From CAG-1000 sp964345385 (GTDB taxonomy: Bacteria; Bacillota_I; Bacilli_A; RF39; UBA660), in NCBI GenBank assembly GCA_964345385.1, contig CAYFQM010000015.1, positions 1-14,944 of the forward strand: a stretch of 14,944 nt of DNA, in the 5' to 3' direction. The notes under the pieces are model-generated. The model was not told where the DNA came from and ran no database searches. It was given only the letters and a program-made list of their open reading frames with translations. The first letter of the stretch is position 1; every line of letters begins with the position of its first letter. This document shows positions 7,758 through 14,749 of the stretch, one piece after another. The translations under genes were made by a program, and so were the position numbers.

Positions 7758-7766
7758 TGATATAAT
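7758..7766 (+). promoter_or_regulatory. Extended -10 promoter giving a leaderless transcript
   Basis: TGA followed by TATAAT (7761-7766) forms an extended -10. Counting seven bases on gives a predicted transcript start at 7773, which is the A of the ATG of the next gene. There is no ribosome site between. The -35 region is weak, as is common for extended -10 promoters. Confidence 0.7.
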
Positions 7767-7772
7767 ATATTT

Positions 7773-8111
7773 ATGAAAGAAAATTATTTAGAAGTTAAAA
7801 AATCAAAGTTTTATTCTTATATTTATAAAGTTTATTCTATAGAAGAAGTGAATAATATATTAGAAAAAATTAAAAAAGAAAATAAAAAAGCTCGTCATAT
7901 AGTATATGCTTATAAAATAGATAATAATATTAAACTATATTCTTCTAAAGAACCATCTGGTTCTTGCATTGGCTTAATAAATATAATCAATAAAAGAAGC
8001 CTTAATAATGTATTAATAGTAGTTGTTAGGTATTTTGGAGGTACTTTATTAGGAGCTGGTTTACTTACTAGAACCTATACTAAAGTGTGTGCACCATTAA
8101 ATATTGACTAA
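7773..8111 (+). CDS. IMPACT/YigZ-family protein, N-terminal domain only
   Basis: The protein follows the UPF0029/IMPACT domain closely: a start equivalent to KKSKFYSYIYKV, then KARHIVYAYKI, EPSGSCIGLINII (with EPSG), and VVVRYFGGTLLGAGLLTRTYTKV. The biochemical role of bacterial members (YigZ, YvyE) is poorly settled; eukaryotic IMPACT touches translation control. Usual bacterial proteins are about 200 aa with a second C-terminal domain. This one stops at 112 aa soon after the RYFGG motif, so it is a one-domain form, either natural or truncated by an early TAA. Downstream sequence soon turns into the next gene, so no detached second domain is visible. The start must be this ATG because the KKSKF motif follows at once, yet it lacks a ribosome site. 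Confidence 0.85.
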   Translation: MKENYLEVKKSKFYSYIYKVYSIEEVNNILEKIKKENKKARHIVYAYKIDNNIKLYSSKEPSGSCIGLINIINKRSLNNVLIVVVRYFGGTLLGAGLLTRTYTKVCAPLNID

Positions 8112-8132
8112 TTAGCATTTTTGTTGTATAAT
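8104..8132 (+). promoter_or_regulatory. Promoter of the hypothetical-hypothetical-L,D-transpeptidase operon
   Basis: TTGACT (8104-8109), a 17-bp spacer and a perfect TATAAT (8127-8132). The -35 box lies inside the last codons of the IMPACT-type gene and overlaps its stop region. The predicted start is near 8139, and CGGAG precedes the ATG at 8155. Confidence 0.85.
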
Positions 8133-8154
8133 ACATAACCTGACGGAGTGGAAT

Positions 8155-8631
8155 ATGAATAAAAATCAAAACTATAAATCTCATATTATAGATGGAGAAT
8201 TTGTTTTAGTTTTAAAAAGACCTACAAAATATTGTGTTTATTTTGTAAAATGTTATAGCCCTGATTCTCATAAACCTTTATATTATCCAATAATAATTAA
8301 AGTTGTGATAATAAATAAAAATGAAGAAAATGGCAAAACAACTTATGATATATTTGCTCCAATTGATTCTATCGATCCAAATAATAAAACAACAATTGAG
8401 TGGAAACTAATGACACAAGAAGAAAAGATTTTCAACACTTTAGAGGAAGCAGAAAAGTATGTTGAAAATTATATAAATCAAATAAAAATTATGTATTCAA
8501 AATCAGATTTAGACAATATAAAATTGTTAGCAAAACACACAAAGAAGTGTATAGATTATTATACACAAGGTTTGATGGTAGATCCACTACCATATAATGA
8601 TAATATTAAATTAACATTAAATAATAAATAA
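8155..8631 (+). CDS. Hypothetical protein, 158 aa, paralogue of the next gene
   Basis: No family recognised. It is soluble, with no signal peptide. Features shared in order with the next protein: IIDGE near the N terminus, a (L/K)-P-x-KY segment, YYP then I-K-V, an N-rich turn before TYDIFAP, a Trp, and TLEEAEKYV followed by a helix. These shared points over the full length suggest an old tandem duplication. First gene of a three-gene operon ending in an L,D-transpeptidase, so a role linked to the cell wall is possible but inferred only from position. Confidence 0.75.
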   Translation: MNKNQNYKSHIIDGEFVLVLKRPTKYCVYFVKCYSPDSHKPLYYPIIIKVVIINKNEENGKTTYDIFAPIDSIDPNNKTTIEWKLMTQEEKIFNTLEEAEKYVENYINQIKIMYSKSDLDNIKLLAKHTKKCIDYYTQGLMVDPLPYNDNIKLTLNNK

Positions 8632-8654
8632 TAATTCAATAAGGGGGAAAAATT

Positions 8655-9158
8655 ATGAAAAAAATTTATGATGATGAAAAAATTGAAATAATAGATGGAG
8701 AGTTAATTGCACACAATATAACTATAAATGGAGAAAAACATGATTTAATCACTTTACCAGCAAAATATATTATTATGTATTACCGTGGTTATAATTTACC
8801 ATATTCTTATCCATATATTGTTAAAGCTGGAGTGTTGCAAGAAAAAACAGATGAACAAAATAATATAGTTTATGATGTACTTTTTCCAGAATATTTTGAA
8901 GGAAATAGATATTTTTGGTTAAGACATACTACTAAAGAAATATATGATACTTTAGATGAAGCTAAAGAAGAAATGATTAATGAAGCAAAATATATGTTTG
9001 AAGAATGCAAAAAATCTAATTCATTTATATCACTTGTAGAATTAACTAAATGTTTATTAGCTGCAAAAGAACAACAAATTATTATTAATGAATTTACAAA
9101 AGATATAGAAGTAAATCAAGAAAATCAAACAAGTTTATCATTAAATGATAAACAATAA
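8655..9158 (+). CDS. Hypothetical protein, 167 aa, paralogue of the previous gene
   Basis: Not recognised. It resembles the preceding 158-aa protein: IIDGEL near residue 12, LPAKYIIMYY, YPYIVKAGVL, NIVYDVLFPEYF, a Trp in YFWLRHTT, and TLDEAKEEM followed by a helical stretch with Glu and Lys. The C-terminal tail is polar and low in complexity. It is preceded by AAGGGGG in a leader (8641-8654) that is nearly the same as the one before the next gene (9161-9174). It sits 23 nt after the previous gene and 16 nt before the transpeptidase gene. Confidence 0.75.
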   Translation: MKKIYDDEKIEIIDGELIAHNITINGEKHDLITLPAKYIIMYYRGYNLPYSYPYIVKAGVLQEKTDEQNNIVYDVLFPEYFEGNRYFWLRHTTKEIYDTLDEAKEEMINEAKYMFEECKKSNSFISLVELTKCLLAAKEQQIIINEFTKDIEVNQENQTSLSLNDKQ

Positions 9159-9174
9159 ATAAGGGGGAAATAAT

Positions 9175-9999
9175 ATGAATGCATATAATAGTAAAGAAAA
9201 AAACAAAACTATCAAAAACACCATTTATTTAACATTATTAAGTGCTTATGCAGCACTAGGTATTGCAGCTCTTGCTAAAGAAGCACATGATAATTTTAGT
9301 GAATATCAAGAATATAAAAACACAAATTCGAATAAAGATGAACATGTTTCTGCTGTTACTTTTGAAGTAAAAGATGAAATATATGGATATGGATATTTTA
9401 ATAAAGATAATGGATATATATTTACTTATGATGGAGTTAATGAACAAGTTAAAGTAGAAAAACATGATTTTTTTGAAATCATTGATTTTAAAGATAATTT
9501 TTCAGTAGTTAGATGTGAAAATGGAAAAAAATATTATATTAATAATAATGATTTAACTATTTTACCACTAAATAAAAATGTTTGTGTAATAGATCAATCT
9601 GATAGAAAACTAACGCTATATAAACATGAAAGCAAAGAAAAAATACTTGAAGATATTGTTGTACTTGGAAAAGAATCTACTCCTACTCCAGAGGGAAGAT
9701 TTAATATTGAAACAAAAGAACAAAATAGATACCTATTTAATAAAAACAAAAAATATTGGGTAGAATATTGTATGTTTATTGATCTTATAAATGAAATTGC
9801 TTTACATGATGCAGAAATTAAAGATTATGGACAAAAATATAATACTCCATCTAATCCTGGATGGAGAGACCCACGTGAATTTACTACTGATGCTTATAAT
9901 ATTAGAGGCTCACATGGATGCATTAACTTAAGCCGTGAAACAGCAAGAATATTATATGAAGAAATGGAAATTGGAGATATAGTACTTGTAAAAAAATAA
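9175..9999 (+). CDS. Membrane-anchored L,D-transpeptidase (YkuD domain)
   Basis: YkuD-type enzymes make 3-3 crosslinks in peptidoglycan or attach proteins, using a cysteine nucleophile. The 274-aa protein begins with a basic stretch and one hydrophobic segment (about 15-35) that acts as an uncleaved anchor, putting the rest outside the membrane. Residues 60-135 are a beta-rich region of SH3-like appearance. The catalytic domain runs from DRKLTLYKH (143-151) to the end: TPEGRFNIET, a conserved His in IALHDA (His211) and the active-site motif GSHGCINLS (245-253) with His247 and Cys249. All catalytic residues are present. Last gene of the operon; its stop codon lies inside a palindromic terminator. 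With MurC it supports an active wall metabolism. Confidence 0.93.
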   Translation: MNAYNSKEKNKTIKNTIYLTLLSAYAALGIAALAKEAHDNFSEYQEYKNTNSNKDEHVSAVTFEVKDEIYGYGYFNKDNGYIFTYDGVNEQVKVEKHDFFEIIDFKDNFSVVRCENGKKYYINNNDLTILPLNKNVCVIDQSDRKLTLYKHESKEKILEDIVVLGKESTPTPEGRFNIETKEQNRYLFNKNKKYWVEYCMFIDLINEIALHDAEIKDYGQKYNTPSNPGWRDPREFTTDAYNIRGSHGCINLSRETARILYEEMEIGDIVLVKK

Positions 10000-10020
10000 G
10001 CATATATATGCTTATTTTTT
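9991..10020. terminator. Perfect 30-bp palindromic bidirectional terminator
   Basis: The 30 bases equal their own reverse complement. The core is TAAGCATA/TATGCTTA, with six A residues at one end and six T at the other, so each strand yields a hairpin with a U tract. The L,D-transpeptidase stop codon (9997-9999) is inside the left arm, and the polA stop (10020-10022) starts on the last base of the right arm. Confidence 0.9.
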
Positions 10021-12557
10021 TATTTTGCTTCAAACCAATTATTTCCATAATTAATATCTATTACTAATGGTACTTTTAATTTATAAATATTTTCCATAGT
10101 TTCTTTTAATATATTTTTAAATAAATCTAATTCTTCTATTGGAACATCAAATATTAATTCATCATGTACTTGTAAAAGCATTTTAGTATTAAGCTTTTCT
10201 TTATTAATAATTTTATCTATTTCAATCATAGAAAGTTTTATTATATCAGCAGCACTACCTTGAATAGGAGTATTTATTGCCATACGTTCACCTGCTGAGC
10301 GTATCATATAATTAGTATTATTTATTTCATCAATTGTTCTTTTACGATTAAGTAAAGTTTGAACATAGCCATTTTCTTTAACAAATTTAATAACTTCTTT
10401 TTGATATTTATCTACTTCTGGATACATTATTAAATATTTATCTATATATTTTTTAGCTTCTTTAAATGAAATATCTAAGTTTTCTCCTAAACCATAACTA
10501 CTTATTCCATAAATAATACCAAATATAACTGCTTTAGCAGCTCTTCTTTCATTAGGAGTAATATCTTTTTCTTCTTTTGAAAATATTTCACTTGCTACAT
10601 GACGATGAATATCTTCATTTTGATTAAATGAATTAATTAAATTCTTACAATCAGTAATATGAGCAAGTATTCTAAGTTCTATTTGACTATAGTCAGCTGA
10701 TAATAAAACATGGTTTTCTGATGCAATAAAAGCTTTTCTTATATTTCTTCCCTCTTCTGCTTTAATAGGAATATTTTGCAAATTAGGATCTATTGAAGAA
10801 AGTCTTCCTGTTTTAGTAATATTTTGTTTATAAATAGTATGTATTTTATCATCAGAAAGTACATAATCATTAAAAGTATCTAAATATGTAGTAAGTAGTT
10901 TATTATAGTTTCTATATTCTAATATTTTATTTATAATTGGATGATCAGCTTTTAATTTAACTAATACATCATGAGCAGTAGAATTATTTTTAGAATTTTT
11001 TAGACCTAATTTATTATAAAGTATTTCACTTAATTGTTTAGGACTATTAATATTAAATTCAAAGTCTGATAAAGAATATATTTCTTTTTCTAAAGCTTTT
11101 ACTTTTGATGAAACTTCTTCTTTTATCTTTTCTATTACTTTTGTGTCAACGTTTATTCCATTAATTTCCATATTAGCTAATGTGTATATTAATTTATGTT
11201 CTACACCCATATATAACTCAAGTAAATCATTATTTTTAAGCATTTCATTAAATTTACTATTATAATCATATAAAAACTTACTTTTTATAACAATACTTTC
11301 TATATCATTATCCTTAATAATTGATTCATAATACTTTATATTTTCATTAAAAGTAAGAGCTATATAAGCAAGGTCATCTGTTTTAGGATATTCAAGTAAA
11401 TAACAAGCTATCATAGCATCCATTTCACTAGAAGTTTTAATACCTAATTTATCTAAAACAATAATATTTTTCTTTAAATCAAATGTTATTAAAGAGTTTT
11501 CAAATAATTCTTTATTTAATATAATAGCTTCTTTATCTAAATAATAAAAGTTTTTTCCATCATAAATAGATGCTCCTATTATATTAGAGCTGTGATAGTT
11601 TAGTTTATCTACTTCAATATAATAAGCAAAATTTTTAACATTGATTTTTTCTTTTACTTTTATATAATTTATTTTTTCAGCAGTTTTTTCTTTTATATCA
11701 ATACTTTTTATAAACGAATTAAATTCAAGTTCTTGATATTTTTCAATTAAATCTTCAGCATAAATTTCTCTATACTTTAAATCTTCTATTTTCATATTAA
11801 CTGGAACTTCTTTATATATAGTAGCTAAATCATAAGAATAATATGCTTTTTCTTTATCTGTTATTAATTTTTCTTTTAGTTTACCTTTTATTTCATCTAT
11901 AAAAGAATATATATTATCAAGTGAACCATACTTATTAAGTAAACTTAAAGCAGTTTTCTCACCTACTCCTTTTACTCCTGGTATATTATCACTAGCATCT
12001 CCCATTAAAGCTTTTAAATCTATCATTTTAATAGGGTCCATTTTATACATATCTTTAAAGGCTTTTTCATCCATCATTACATGACCTTTTTGTTTTAAAA
12101 GTTTTACTTTAACTTTTGGAGATATTAATTGAAGTAAGTCTTTATCACTACTTATAATTAAAGCTTCATAATTACTTGATTTATCAATCATATTAGAAAA
12201 AGTACCAATTATATCATCAGCTTCATAATTTTCAACATCTAAATAAGTTATCCCCATTAAAGAGCATAATTCTTTAGCTACTGGTATTTGAACTTTTAAT
12301 TCATTAGGAGTTTCTATTCTTCCTTCTTTATACTCTGGATATTTATCATGTCTAAAAGTCTTTCCTTTATCAAAAGCGCATAAAATATAGTTTGGCTCTT
12401 CTTCAGATATTATTTTATTTATCATATTAGTAAAACCATATAGTGCATTAGTAGGAAACCCTTTAGAGTTTTTCATAAAATTACCACTATATGCAGTAGC
12501 ATAGTAACTTCTAAATAATAAGTTATTACCATCAATTAGTATTACTTTTTCTTTCAT
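10020..12557 (-). CDS. polA: DNA polymerase I
   Basis: Repair and gap-filling polymerase, also removing RNA primers. The 5' nuclease domain (about 1-290) keeps its metal-binding acids: Asp9, Asp63, Glu112/Asp114/Asp115 in YEADD, Asp138/Asp140, and Asp187/Asp190 in GDASDN. The middle domain lacks the DxE of an active 3'-5' exonuclease (YYIEVDKLNY instead), so proofreading is probably lost, as in Bacillus and Taq. The polymerase domain has TGRLSS and PNLQNIP, motif A SADYSQIE (Asp622), motif B RRAAKAVIFG (671-680) and motif C QVHDE (Asp799). In motif B the Asn usual before Phe is Ile. The length of 845 is normal. It follows ruvB by 8 nt, and its ribosome site GGGGGA overlaps the ruvB stop TAG. 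Probable last gene of the ruvA operon. Confidence 0.97.
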   Translation of the reverse strand: MKEKVILIDGNNLLFRSYYATAYSGNFMKNSKGFPTNALYGFTNMINKIISEEEPNYILCAFDKGKTFRHDKYPEYKEGRIETPNELKVQIPVAKELCSLMGITYLDVENYEADDIIGTFSNMIDKSSNYEALIISSDKDLLQLISPKVKVKLLKQKGHVMMDEKAFKDMYKMDPIKMIDLKALMGDASDNIPGVKGVGEKTALSLLNKYGSLDNIYSFIDEIKGKLKEKLITDKEKAYYSYDLATIYKEVPVNMKIEDLKYREIYAEDLIEKYQELEFNSFIKSIDIKEKTAEKINYIKVKEKINVKNFAYYIEVDKLNYHSSNIIGASIYDGKNFYYLDKEAIILNKELFENSLITFDLKKNIIVLDKLGIKTSSEMDAMIACYLLEYPKTDDLAYIALTFNENIKYYESIIKDNDIESIVIKSKFLYDYNSKFNEMLKNNDLLELYMGVEHKLIYTLANMEINGINVDTKVIEKIKEEVSSKVKALEKEIYSLSDFEFNINSPKQLSEILYNKLGLKNSKNNSTAHDVLVKLKADHPIINKILEYRNYNKLLTTYLDTFNDYVLSDDKIHTIYKQNITKTGRLSSIDPNLQNIPIKAEEGRNIRKAFIASENHVLLSADYSQIELRILAHITDCKNLINSFNQNEDIHRHVASEIFSKEEKDITPNERRAAKAVIFGIIYGISSYGLGENLDISFKEAKKYIDKYLIMYPEVDKYQKEVIKFVKENGYVQTLLNRKRTIDEINNTNYMIRSAGERMAINTPIQGSAADIIKLSMIEIDKIINKEKLNTKMLLQVHDELIFDVPIEELDLFKNILKETMENIYKLKVPLVIDINYGNNWFEAK

Positions 12558-12565
12558 AAATCCCC

Positions 12566-13576
12566 CTAAATATCAAATAGTTTATTTTCATTATCTAAAT
12601 TAAAATGTTTATATGTTTTTTGAGTTACTATTCTTCCTCTAGAAGTTCTTTTAATATATCCTTCTTGTAATAAATATGGCTCTATTACATCTTCTATATT
12701 AGTTACTTCTTCTCCAATAGATGTTGCGATTGATTCAATACCTACTGGTCCACCATTAAATTTATTAATAATACTAAATAAATATTCAATATCAGTGTTA
12801 TCTAAACCTTTAGAGTCTATTTTAAGACGTTTTAAAGCATCTTTAGTAATTTCTTTAGTTATTTTACCATCTTCTAAAACAAGAGCAAAATCACTCACTC
12901 TTTTAAGTATACGATTAGCCACTCTAGGAGTCTTTCTAGAACGAGATGCGATTTCTTTAGCAGCATCATCTTCAATTTCTATATTTAATACTCTAGCAGT
13001 TCTTTTAACAATCTCAGTTAATTCTTCAATAGAATAAAACTCTAATTTAGAAACAATTCCAAATCTATCTCTTAAAGGACTAGATAAGTCTCCACTTCTA
13101 GTTGTAGCACCTACTAAAGTAAATGGAGGAAGATCAATTTTAATACTTCTTGTTTGATTTTCACTTCCTACGATTATATCAAGTTTAAAGTCTTCCATCG
13201 CACTATATAATATCTCTTCTATATACTTAGGAATTCTATGTATTTCATCAATAAATAATACATCATTTTCTTCTAGTGTAGAAAGAACAGCTGCTAAGTC
13301 TCCACTTTTTTCTATAGTAGGACCACTAACTGTTTTAATATTACTTTTAAGTTCATTAGCTATTATATGTGCTAAAGTAGTTTTACCTAATCCAGGAGGG
13401 CCATATAATAAAACATGATCTAAACTAACCCCTCTCATTAAAGCAGCCTTAATAAAAACTCTAATGTTTTCTTTAACATCACTCTGACCAATATATTCAT
13501 CAAGTGAATCTGGTCTTATACTTTTTTCAAAAGTATCTTCTTCTAACTCATGATTAGTTATTATACTTTCATCCAT
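12566..13576 (-). CDS. ruvB: Holliday junction branch migration ATPase RuvB
   Basis: Hexameric AAA+ motor that drives branch migration with RuvA during recombination repair. It is 336 aa, the standard length. Motifs: RPDSLDEYIGQ (21-31), Walker A GPPGLGKTT (59-67), Walker B LFIDEIH (107-113), sensor GATTR (156-160), the arginine-finger segment PLRDRFG (about 167-173), then TPRVANRILKRVSDFA and a C-terminal winged helix with GPVGIESIA. The start is firm: GGAGGG lies four bases before the ATG, which directly follows the TAA of the upstream HAD gene. Second of the two ruv genes, separated from ruvA by the HAD gene, which is unusual because ruvA and ruvB are most often adjacent. Confidence 0.97.
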   Translation of the reverse strand: MDESIITNHELEEDTFEKSIRPDSLDEYIGQSDVKENIRVFIKAALMRGVSLDHVLLYGPPGLGKTTLAHIIANELKSNIKTVSGPTIEKSGDLAAVLSTLEENDVLFIDEIHRIPKYIEEILYSAMEDFKLDIIVGSENQTRSIKIDLPPFTLVGATTRSGDLSSPLRDRFGIVSKLEFYSIEELTEIVKRTARVLNIEIEDDAAKEIASRSRKTPRVANRILKRVSDFALVLEDGKITKEITKDALKRLKIDSKGLDNTDIEYLFSIINKFNGGPVGIESIATSIGEEVTNIEDVIEPYLLQEGYIKRTSRGRIVTQKTYKHFNLDNENKLFDI

Positions 13577-14149
13577 TTAACCCTCCATATTTTGAATATA
13601 TTTATATACCTCATCCCATGACTTAACTCTATCAAATTTAATATTATCTTTATTATATAAACTTTCAAATAATAGTACTTTTATTCCATAAAGTTCTACA
13701 TCACTACAGTGAGATGGATTATCATCTATAAACAAATCTATTTTATTATTATATGCAACTATTCCTTTATCTCCACTATTAGCTATTAATTTATGATATT
13801 TTATATTATGTCTTTCTAAATAATCTTTAGTTAATTTATATGGATCAGCTATATATTTATCTTTTCTATAAGTAATAAAATATATCTCATGTCCTTCATC
13901 ATATAGTTTATTAATATAATGTATTGCATTTTCTTTAATTGGAGATATACTCATAATATACTCTAATCTATCTTTAAAAAACTTTCCTTTTCCTTCTTTA
14001 GGCCAACCCATCATTTCAGTAAACTCATATGCTTTTATATTCTTAATTCCAGTTCCACCTAAAACTTCTTTATCATATTTATCTACTTCTACTAATATTG
14101 TTTCATTAGTAGAACAAATTGTATCATCTACATCAATCCCTATTCTCAT
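13577..14149 (-). CDS. HAD-superfamily 5'-nucleotidase (NT5C family)-like
   Basis: A 190-aa protein with motif I GIDVDDTI (nucleophile Asp6, acid Asp8), motif II FITYR (Thr93), a Lys in NSGDKG (Lys128) and motif IV LFIDDNP (Asp142/Asp143). This matches the NT5C-type 5'(3')-deoxyribonucleotidase group that hydrolyses nucleoside monophosphates; substrate unknown. It sits inside the repair operon, 8 nt after ruvA and with zero gap before ruvB (TAA then ATG), so all three are surely cotranscribed. Its own ribosome site (TAGGAT) is weak and overlaps the ruvA stop codon, suggesting translational coupling. A role in trimming nucleotides freed or used during repair would fit the context but is inference. 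A second, divergent relative is at 55-669. Confidence 0.85.
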   Translation of the reverse strand: MRIGIDVDDTICSTNETILVEVDKYDKEVLGGTGIKNIKAYEFTEMMGWPKEGKGKFFKDRLEYIMSISPIKENAIHYINKLYDEGHEIYFITYRKDKYIADPYKLTKDYLERHNIKYHKLIANSGDKGIVAYNNKIDLFIDDNPSHCSDVELYGIKVLLFESLYNKDNIKFDRVKSWDEVYKYIQNMEG

Positions 14150-14157
14150 CTTTAATC

Positions 14158-14712
14158 CTAACTATTTAATAAAAGCTTTAAAGCTTCTTTTATTTGAACT
14201 TCTATACTTAAGTTTTTATCTATTTTAGAAACAACTTTTTTAATTTCATTTATTTTATATCCTAAACTTTGCAAAGCAGAAATTAACTCTTCATTATATT
14301 CTTCTTTTACACTATCAGATAACACAAGCTTTCCTTTAAGATCTAATATAATTTGACGGGCTAACTTCTCTCCAATTCTAGGAATCTTTTTTAAATATAA
14401 TATATTTTCTCTTTCAATAGCATCTTTAATACCACTAATTGATGAACTAGCAAGTAAAGACATAGCCATTTTAGGACCTAATCCTTTAACATCAATAAGT
14501 TTTAAAAATAATTCTCTTTCTTCAAAAGTTTTAAATCCATATAAAGTATACTCTTCTTCTCTTACATGAGTATATGTATATACCTTATATTCTTCTCCAG
14601 TATTATAATTATATGGATTAGCCACAATTAATTTATAGCCAACTCCATTTATATCTATAACTATATAATTAATTCTAGCATCAATAATTATACCACTTAT
14701 ATATTCATACAT
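14158..14712 (-). CDS. ruvA: Holliday junction DNA helicase subunit RuvA
   Basis: Tetrameric junction-binding protein that recruits RuvB. It is 184 aa from the chosen start. The N-terminal OB fold begins MYEYISGIIID and includes INGVGYKL. The helix-hairpin-helix pair is VKGLGPKMA and IPRIGEKLARQIILDLKGKL. The C-terminal RuvB-binding domain ends the protein (SALQSLGY onward). The frame is open nine codons further to an ATG at 14739, but that ATG lies upstream of the -10 box at 14736-14731, while the ATG at 14712 has AGGGTGA at correct spacing and fits the family N terminus. First gene of the ruvA-HAD-ruvB-polA operon; stop codon TAG. Confidence 0.96.
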   Translation of the reverse strand: MYEYISGIIIDARINYIVIDINGVGYKLIVANPYNYNTGEEYKVYTYTHVREEEYTLYGFKTFEERELFLKLIDVKGLGPKMAMSLLASSSISGIKDAIERENILYLKKIPRIGEKLARQIILDLKGKLVLSDSVKEEYNEELISALQSLGYKINEIKKVVSKIDKNLSIEVQIKEALKLLLNS

Positions 14713-14730
14713 ATTATTCACCCTATAAAA

Positions 14731-14736
14731 ATTATA
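14731..14736 (-). promoter_or_regulatory. -10 box of the likely ruvA operon promoter
   Basis: A perfect TATAAT on the minus strand with a predicted start near 14724, giving a leader of about 12 nt that holds AGGGTGA. The -35 position (TTTTAT) is poor and falls in the U tract of the upstream terminator, so the promoter may be weak or need help. Read-through from the upstream RNA promoter is the alternative. Confidence 0.5.
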
Positions 14737-14749
14737 CAATATAAATAAG

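Noticed and set aside
9256..9465. Minus-strand open frame of 69 codons
   Set aside because: Lies fully inside the L,D-transpeptidase gene on the other strand; low-complexity Ile/Phe/Ser composition typical of a shadow frame.
12795..13037. Plus-strand open frame of 80 codons
   Set aside because: Antisense shadow of the well-conserved ruvB, with no ribosome site and no recognisable domain.
14713..14739. N-terminal extension of RuvA to an ATG at 14739
   Set aside because: It lies upstream of the -10 box and lacks a ribosome site; RuvA proteins begin near MYEYI, which matches the ATG at 14712.
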